Shown in pieces: positions 57,635-64,000 of a DNA stretch of 64,000 nucleotides. Below the pieces are notes generated by a model. The model did no database searches. It was not told the origin of the DNA and saw only the letters and a program-made list of their open reading frames with translations. A program made the translations under genes and the position numbers. Each line of letters starts with the position of its first letter. Position 1 is the stretch's first letter. Source of the DNA: Hydrangea macrophylla. Its lineage: Eukaryota; Streptophyta; Magnoliopsida; Cornales; Hydrangeaceae. The stretch is from contig CM066997.1 of the NCBI GenBank assembly GCA_033977485.1, forward strand, positions 78,090,634 to 78,154,633. The letters are read 5' to 3'.

Positions 57635-58217
57635 ATATAAAGTGCGCCATACAACAAAAGTGCGCATGGACCCCCACGTGGGTTCGAATTGACAACTTAG
57701 AGCTTATGCTAAGGTAATCCAAGTGTATGATGTATGAACAAAGAAAACCATCCCTTTACAAGTAGGCTTTTCCAATACAAGAAACAAAACTCTCATCCTC
57801 ACATTACATTTATAGCCCATAAAAATTAGAGATGCTTTGTTCATATACATACACAGAAACAACCTTAAACATTCATCGTGAGGACACAAGCTCCACAAAT
57901 TGTCAATTATTGTCCATTCATCTAATCCAGATTAATGCATTAATCACATACACCAAGCACTCATGCGGTCTATTTAATAATGAATACTAATCCATCACTC
58001 CATTTAAGGAGGAAGATTTATAGGTCTCGAGTCATCTAATCACAAACAGCAGTATTTAAACGTGACCTATAATGCAATGAGCCTCTAAAATAATAAAATG
58101 TGCAATAAAATGATTATTGCACAGCCCGGATAGCTGCCATAAGCCAAATAAAATTCAATGAAAAATTAACAAATGTGAGTGTCCATGCGCACTTTTGTTG
58201 TATGGCGCACTTTATAT
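57635..58217. mobile_element. 583-bp element with 37-bp perfect terminal inverted repeats
   Basis: Positions 57,635-57,671 and 58,181-58,217 are exact reverse complements, starting ATATAAAGTGCGCCATACAA. The interior encodes nothing recognizable. Flanks (AATG left, TAATATG right) do not give a clear TSD; ATAT/TA within the TIR edge may belong to it. The TIR sequence does not match hAT, MULE, CACTA or Tourist ends known to me. Confidence 0.8.
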
Positions 58218-59350
58218 TAATATGATTCAGATAATTTACCAAAACTTATCTATGGGTCCCACAAAATTTTATATGGTCTCAAAACAGTGTCTCTTATGTC
58301 CCTTATTAATTACAAAAATTAATAATGTATTGTAGCTATTTTAAGCAATTAAATAAATTCCCAAACGCAAAAATTATATGCTCTAAAATACCAAAAAAAC
58401 ATGATAATTTACCATAAAATTATCTTAGAGTCCCTTACAGTGTACTAGACACTATATATTAATTTCAAAATTTAATATTCATTTTTAAATATTTTAAGCA
58501 ATTAAAAACACGTTTAAAACGTATCTTTGATGCTCTAAAATACCAAAATAATGAAATAATTTACCATAAAATTATTTCTGGTCCCACTTAGTGTCCATAA
58601 TATAGGAAAAATAAAAAAAATAATTTTCCACATATTTCCATAATTTTAAAGTAGTTAAAACAGGTTTTAACAATTAAATACACAATTTTTAATAACCAGA
58701 AACTGTTTTAATTAAAAAATAACTATTTTTTATTCTGGAATATTTTAATAAAAAAATATATTAAAAAAGTATGGGCCAAAGGAGACCCACACTCGCCGGA
58801 AAGAGTGTCGCCGAACCACCACCGGCGCCACACGTGCCACACGCGCCACCTGCGCAACTGGGCTTGACCAGAATTTGGTCATCATCTTCCCCAGATGACC
58901 CTACGCGCAGCAGCCATGGCAGTGCGCGGCACCAACTTTGCGATGCGATTCTGGCTTCATTTGTTTTTTATCCAAATGACGCGTATAATATACCATTTGA
59001 AAGCCCACATAGCGTAGATAAGGATTATACAAAAAAAAAACAGCATCATTGGACGTGTATTTAATCCAGAAAAGAGGCTAAAAGTTGAGGAAAAACTCAG
59101 TTTTCTCATGCGCAGAAATTAGGGTTTCAATTTTCTAATTCGTTTGAGTTAATCTGCCCATGGGACTCATTAGGGGGACTCTACGGACCATTAGGAACAC
59201 AACCATGCCAAAAACAATTGGACCCCTATTGGAGTTGCGATGTAGACCCACTTGAAAATCAAATTATCAAAGTTTTTGTTAAAAGCTTGCTTGAAGCTTT
59301 AATGGCAGATTCGATTTTGGGTTCAAAAATAGGCGAATCAACAACCTATA
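58218..59350. other. Copia leader continued; nothing coding recognized
   Basis: AT-rich with a GC-rich island (58,770-58,960) rich in CGCCAC/GCGCC words. The 97-codon frame at 58,771-59,064 has low-complexity Pro/Ala content and no domain I recognize. Confidence 0.5.
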
Positions 59351-59363
59351 GGCTCTGATACCA
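59351..59363 (-). other. tRNA-Met primer binding site of copia element C
   Basis: GGCTCTGATACCA on the plus strand is TGGTATCAGAGCC on the minus strand, one base from the LTR end. It fixes the orientation of element C as minus and identifies the right-hand copy as its 5' LTR. Confidence 0.88.
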
Positions 59364-59364
59364 A

Positions 59365-59595
59365 TGCAGATAAATATGCATGCAAGCATACAAGTTGGGT
59401 ATAGGTTCGTTACCTAGCTGAATAACCCGACGGATCACCGAACGGTTTTGTTACGAGCCCGACGTCTTCACCCACGAACAGCTGCTCCTTGTAGCCTCCG
59501 TGTACTCTCTTATGCTTCGCATAGATCGTGAATCACTACTAGAGCGGTCCTCGTACGTATCACGTGCTAAATCCCAAGCCCTTTGGTGATGTGCT

Positions 59596-59659
<64 letters not shown>

Positions 59660-59882
59660 ACTATCATTTGTAGAGAAAGAGAGAGGCTGATATGATTAAT
59701 CTCTCTTAGGTTTTTTAAGGTGTTATACATATCCATATATATATATAGGCACAAGAAAAACCTACTAGGCTTAGGACTCCAAAAGCCCGTTATTTGGTGT
59801 CCAAGCCAGTCCTCTTTGGACCCAGTCCAATTTCATGTGGATGCCCGCATGGCCCGACCACATTATTTGATATAGTTTCTCA
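59365..59882 (-). repeat. 5' LTR of copia element C (uninterrupted copy)
   Basis: On the minus strand it ends TTTATCTGCA beside the PBS and probably begins TGAGAAACTATATC. It contains a long (GA)n tract (59,598-59,657). It reads GCATAGATCGTGAATCACTA where the other copy holds the TAT element, giving the pre-insertion sequence. The exact right boundary is inferred from the other copy. Confidence 0.78.
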
Positions 59883-61559
59883 TCAAGGATACGAAGCTAA
59901 TCCTCAAGGGGCCAAAACACACTCTCATCATGAGGAGACCTCTTTCTCCCCAACACGAAAAGGAAAGATCTTGGAAGGATGCCTTGCTCATGCCAGTGCT
60001 TGTCATTTGCAAGACTCCAAGGTGCGAAATGCCCTTGCCGGTCTCTATATTGGCTCGTAAACCTTGACGACGGATGTTGATTACTCCTAGAATCAGCTAG
60101 GAGGATGGGTTCTACACGCCCATCAACCAAATTTTTTTTTGAAGAATGCTAAGGAATCCATGGAGGCTGTAGCTATTGCCACTGCAGTGGCTATGTCAGG
60201 TGCCTCTAATGCTGCTATACTTCTTGTGGTCTTTGGGGCTAAGAAAATTAGTCCTATCGGCAATGGCATCCCAAAATGCTGCCTTCAAAGAAGTTGGAGG
60301 TAATGGTAGTAAACCACTCCGAGAACAAGTCAAGGAGGAACGAACGATTCCTACTCCACGGCCAATTCGACTAACCCCTTCATAATATTTCCAACCCACG
60401 GTGTGGGTAAGGGCTCAACAAAAGGCAACCCAAACATTTTCTTGTGTGAACCCTCCAAACGAGGCATATTCGCTGGCCGAGCAGAATGTAGCTAGTGTAG
60501 GCCTCGAAGCCTCCCAATCACACACATTGCTGTTAAATATGATGCTATCATTGAGAATTTGTTTACCCAACAGAGTGCATGTTCCATGCATTCCCAGGGT
60601 TGCCACAATGTCTAAACCAAAAATTCGTTCGTTCAACGAAAGGCACTTATAGTGCGTTCGTTCGTCGAGCAGAATGCATCTATTATGCATTCCCTGGGTG
60701 ACAAAACATTCATGGTTTGAGTTCATTTCCATTGCATTCCCCACGAATTCGAATCCCCTTCAGGTCAACAAATTTTTTATAAGAAGTAATTCATTTGTTC
60801 AACCAAATGCACCCATGGTGCATTTGTTTGCCGTGAACACATCTACTATACTTTCTCTGGGCCCACAAAATGTTCATGGTGTAAGTTCATTTTCTAATGC
60901 ACTCCCCACGAATTCAAAATTTCAAAAGATCTCTCATGCTCTGTAGCTCTATTCCCCAAATTTTCATTCTGGGATTGTAAATTGAAGCAAGAATAGAAGT
61001 GGGTTTGTTCGATTTTTTACCTTTGGACTTGATTTTGGTTGCCTTTCTATTGATTACATTCCAAACAAGGATAGTTGGTTATCTCATCCATTAGTATTTT
61101 TGTCCTAAAAACTTACAGAAAAACAGTTTTGTTTTCCAAACAGTTTGGTATTTAAAAACAAAAAAAAACATAAAGTTTAGAAAAACAAATAGACAAATAG
61201 TTTAGGGAAAAAAAACTAAAAGAAAACTGTGTATGTAGTTTTAAAAAACTTAATCCAGTTTTGTTCTAGAAATTCAAAAAAAAAAAAAAAAACAAAACAA
61301 AACAAAAATAAAAACAAAAACTATTTTATATTCGTTTTGAGAAACTGATAAAAAGTTTGCTATTGAAAAAATAGAAAAATCTTTTTTTCTCTCAATTTTT
61401 TATGTCACTACTATAATTTGGTATGAACTTTTTTATTGTTATGTTGTGTTTGTTTTTGTAATCTTTGTGATTCTATTATCCTTTGTGCTGATCGTTATTT
61501 TGTACTCTTAGTTCTTACTGATAGTAGCACTTACATGCACATGTTAAAATGCAGATACA
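59883..61559. other. Intergenic; imperfect ~190-bp duplication, otherwise nothing recognized
   Basis: Segments at about 60,600-60,760 and 60,790-60,925 are related. Both have AACATTCATGGT(T/G)TGAGTTCATT-type and CACTCCCCACGAATTC-type sequence and mirror-like TGCATT/AATGCA words. Frames here (for example 59,794-60,060) have no known domains. 60,970-61,560 is A/T-homopolymer-rich with nothing recognized. Confidence 0.5.
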
Positions 61560-61568
61560 TGCATATGG

Positions 61569-61752
61569 GCAGAATCCTTCTTATGAGGGAGTTCTCATTT
61601 TAACAAAGTGAATACTTCATTTACAGCCATTGGATCCAGTTTTTATTCAGTGAAATTACTTCAGTACCCTTAATGAAAATTGGATCTAATGGATGTCAAC
61701 AGAAGTCCTCACTTTAACAAAGTGAGGGAGTCCTCATTAGAAGAGCTCTATG
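61569..61752. mobile_element. Possible foldback MITE
   Basis: TTCTTATGAGGGAGTTCTCA at the left is mirrored imperfectly by GTGAGGGAGTCCTCATTAGAAG at the right. Each arm contains a small CACTTT(AAC/GTT)AAAGTG-like palindrome. No clear TSD. Non-coding. Confidence 0.45.
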
Positions 61753-62136
61753 CAAATAGGTATATGAATTTGTAAACACACATACTGACATATTTCAAAC
61801 TAGAAGATTGTAGTCCTTAGCAACTTTTGGGTTTTTCTTCACTGCAATCTTTTCCTTACTTTTTCGATTTTTGTTGGACTGTTTGATGGGTTTGTGTTTC
61901 TTAAAATTGAAAATGTAAAAATCAAAGACTTCTTTTTTGTAATTTTGACAAGTATGTGGTATTGATTTAATTTTTTACCTCCTTATATACGGATACATAG
62001 ATGATTTACATCTTTTGCTTTGACAGGAGTAAAAGGGTGATGTTAACAAATTTAACCTCAAACTTCAAGAATTTTCTTCTGCTCACAAACCTTGATTTTC
62101 GTCTTTTGATGTGATAGGGGTAAAAGGGTTATGTTA

Positions 62137-64000
62137 TGTAACGGCCCAAAATCCACAACACGTGGACGGGTCAAAAGTCAAAGAAAGAGGTTAAGAAGAA
62201 GGAGAGATCCTAAGTGGAACAACCAAATAGTGCGGAAAATCACAAAGGAATCCTATGTGGATTCCAAAGAAAAGTCAAATGTCAAGAATTGACCCATGAG
62301 GACCAAATGGGTCAAATAGGATCAATCAACATTATTCGGTTTTCGAAGAAGTTTTTAAAATGACAGAAATAAGAAGTATCGAGAGTGGGAGAAAAGAAGA
62401 CGAGGTTTGATTGAAAGTTTATATGAAACCAAGGTTTGAGAATTTATAACCAACGGTCCCTTAGAAATCAAAAGTAGTATTTTTTTTTCCATAGACTATC
62501 CACAGGCTAAGTATAACCAAATTAGATTTCAAAAGTTTAGAAGTTTTAGAAATTTTCCAAGTATAGAACCTGTGTAGCCATACCATAAACTACTAAAAGG
62601 AACAACGGAACATCCGAATCAATGTGAACACGATTTAAAAAGGATCTAGGTTAAAGGACTAACAAGTGTCCGAATCAACATGAATAAATATTTAATGTTA
62701 ACATGCGCCCATAGGCGACTCAAAGTCCCAATTACAAGTCCGATTACATTAAGTTTGAAATTCTAATATGTTCTAAGTAAAGGGCTAAACATGCGCCCGA
62801 ATCAAGTGTTAATAGGAGATTCAAATCTATTACAATTTCTTTTCAAACTAAAATGGAAGTTTAAAACATTTTCAAAATTAATATTCTTCTTGAAAGAAAT
62901 CTTCAAAGTGCGACTTCATGCGTCGAGTAACTCTTGGGCCTTACCCTGACTTGATAAACCTGAAAAATGGTTTGTCGTTTTTATGAGAACGACGGCTCGT
63001 AGAAAATATTGTAGAGATTCAATATGGATCCCATAACTAATATGCAACATGTGGTGCCATGAATGTCGCCTAGACGATGCAACTAATGAGCCCTCGGGCC
63101 ATGCACACATGATCACTCGCCTCATTACCGGACTATGAGCCACCCCCCACTGGGAATGTAGCATACCAACTTTCCGATAGCTGGTCGAATATAAGTTGGA
63201 GTTTGGAACGTTCTTAGGTACGTCCACCCTGTCTCACCACACAACCCACATCCGGATTTTCTTATCCACTTTTGTCCCCCTTTATTGGGGTCGGATTTAC
63301 TTTTATCCCCCCTTAGGGATTACTCAAATGTCACCCATGCTAATGCTATGAGGTGTGCCCACTTGGCAACAATGCACATGAATTCTATGATTCCAAAGCA
63401 AGTGTTCTTATTTTCACAAAATGTCAATCTACATTATTGCCGAAACTTAGCAAGTCTCATTACTTTAACATTAATCATGATGATGTATGATTTCACATTT
63501 CGTAGGAGTGACAACATATGAACATGTAAATTCCTATTAACAAGGATTTATCTTCTTAGCACAATGACTACCTCAAACAATAACAAGTAGTTCATGTAAG
63601 CAATTAAGCAATTAACCGACACTTAGCCCAAATAATTTACAATTAATCATGTAATCACATTTAAACAATTAATCAACAATTAGGCAATTAATTTCATCTA
63701 ATCAACTTTTGATAACCATTTAACAATTTATCCACTTAGGCAATTTTTTTATAACAACTTAGCAACTAAATATATTAGTTTACTCCATAAGAATATTTAA
63801 GGGAAATAAATCAAGATTATTTTCTATGCTTTAATCCCTAGCAATTCTAACACAAATCCCACATTAGAGATAGGAGACATAGTGAATCAAGACAATAAAA
63901 TCTACATTGGTGTTCTTGAACAAGAGACACCCAAATACAAGCCCTCTAGAGAGAGAAGAGAAACCCAAAAGTGGATGGATGGTGAAAATGAGAACACCAT
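62137..64000 (-). mobile_element. Edge of another gypsy-type LTR, running off the window
   Basis: TGTAACGGCCCAAAATCCAC at 62,137 read on the minus strand is GTGGATTTTGGGCCGTTACA, close in style to the 3' ends of the other LTRs (GATTCTGGGGTGTGACA). That suggests a minus-strand LTR whose start is beyond 64,000. A plus-strand LTR starting TGTAAC is the alternative. No genes were recognized in 62,137-64,000. No PBS was seen to the left, so it may be solo. Confidence 0.5.

Larger units (their letters stand above)
36455..59882 (-). mobile_element. Ty1/copia element (element C), minus strand, expanded by nested insertions
   Basis: The left LTR (36,455-36,616 plus 49,513-49,833 plus about 53,411-53,423) and right LTR (59,365-59,882) are two copies of the same ~500-bp sequence. 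Between them the minus strand carries gag and pol in order (56,960 to 54,150), and a tRNA-Met-type PBS (59,351-59,363) abuts the right LTR. This is one copia element read right to left. Removing the TAT element, the 49,834-53,410 insert and the 57,635-58,217 TIR element leaves about 6.4 kb, a normal copia size. No TSD was found at the outer edges. The joining of the left LTR across 49,834-53,410 is inference. Confidence 0.75.

Noticed and set aside
59351..59363. Possible tRNA gene from the GGCTCTGATACCA word
   Set aside because: No cloverleaf can be drawn around it; the word is the primer binding site of a minus-strand copia element.

Overview
This window is nuclear DNA of a flowering plant, probably a eudicot with a repeat-rich genome. 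The evidence is one clear host gene with plant-type introns (cytosolic ribosomal protein eL36), plant-specific Ty3/gypsy and Ty1/copia retrotransposons, MITEs with short target-site duplications, and plant mobile domain (PMD) sequence. No bacterial or organellar genes were seen. The species cannot be named from the sequence.

Layout. (1) Positions 1-11,194 are a decayed chromodomain-type gypsy element. Its left LTR runs off the window and carries a solo LTR (319-919) of a second family. Another solo LTR (3,359-5,512) sits in its interior, and its pol is broken by stops and frameshifts. (2) Positions 12,000-17,600 hold the eL36 gene (coding exons 16,850-17,566). A 2-kb MULE-like element with a fragment resembling an LRR receptor kinase lies just upstream, and nested MITEs lie in the 5'UTR intron. 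(3) Positions 18,590-24,906 are a broken PMD gene on the minus strand, split by a solo LTR (20,346-22,397). (4) Positions 25,030-27,110 are an 85-bp minisatellite interrupted by a hAT-type MITE that itself carries a MULE-type MITE. (5) Positions 29,420-35,295 are the LTR, leader and gag remnant of a minus-strand gypsy element, followed by an LTR fragment on the plus strand. (6) Positions 36,455-59,882 are best read as one minus-strand copia element of about 6.4 kb, expanded by insertions. The largest insertion is an intact TAT-clade gypsy element (36,617-49,507) placed in its 3' LTR. (7) Positions 59,900-64,000 hold small repeats and the edge of another LTR.

The most interesting object is the TAT element. 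Its two 595-bp LTRs read as identical, its TSD (TAGAT) is perfect, and its gag-pol is a single open 1,878-codon frame with two RNase H domains. Between pol and the 3' LTR it carries two antisense genes. One is a spliced four-coding-exon gene whose exons join to a 619-aa frame; the other is a single-exon 364-aa gene. Each has a TATA box, an N-terminal domain of the plant 'putative gypsy-type transposon' kind and a C-terminal coiled coil. Matching promoter-side and 3'-side blocks show that they are two copies of one ancestral antisense unit. Antisense ORFs are known in TAT elements such as Retand and Grande; a duplicated and diverged antisense pair with conserved splicing is what deserves follow-up.
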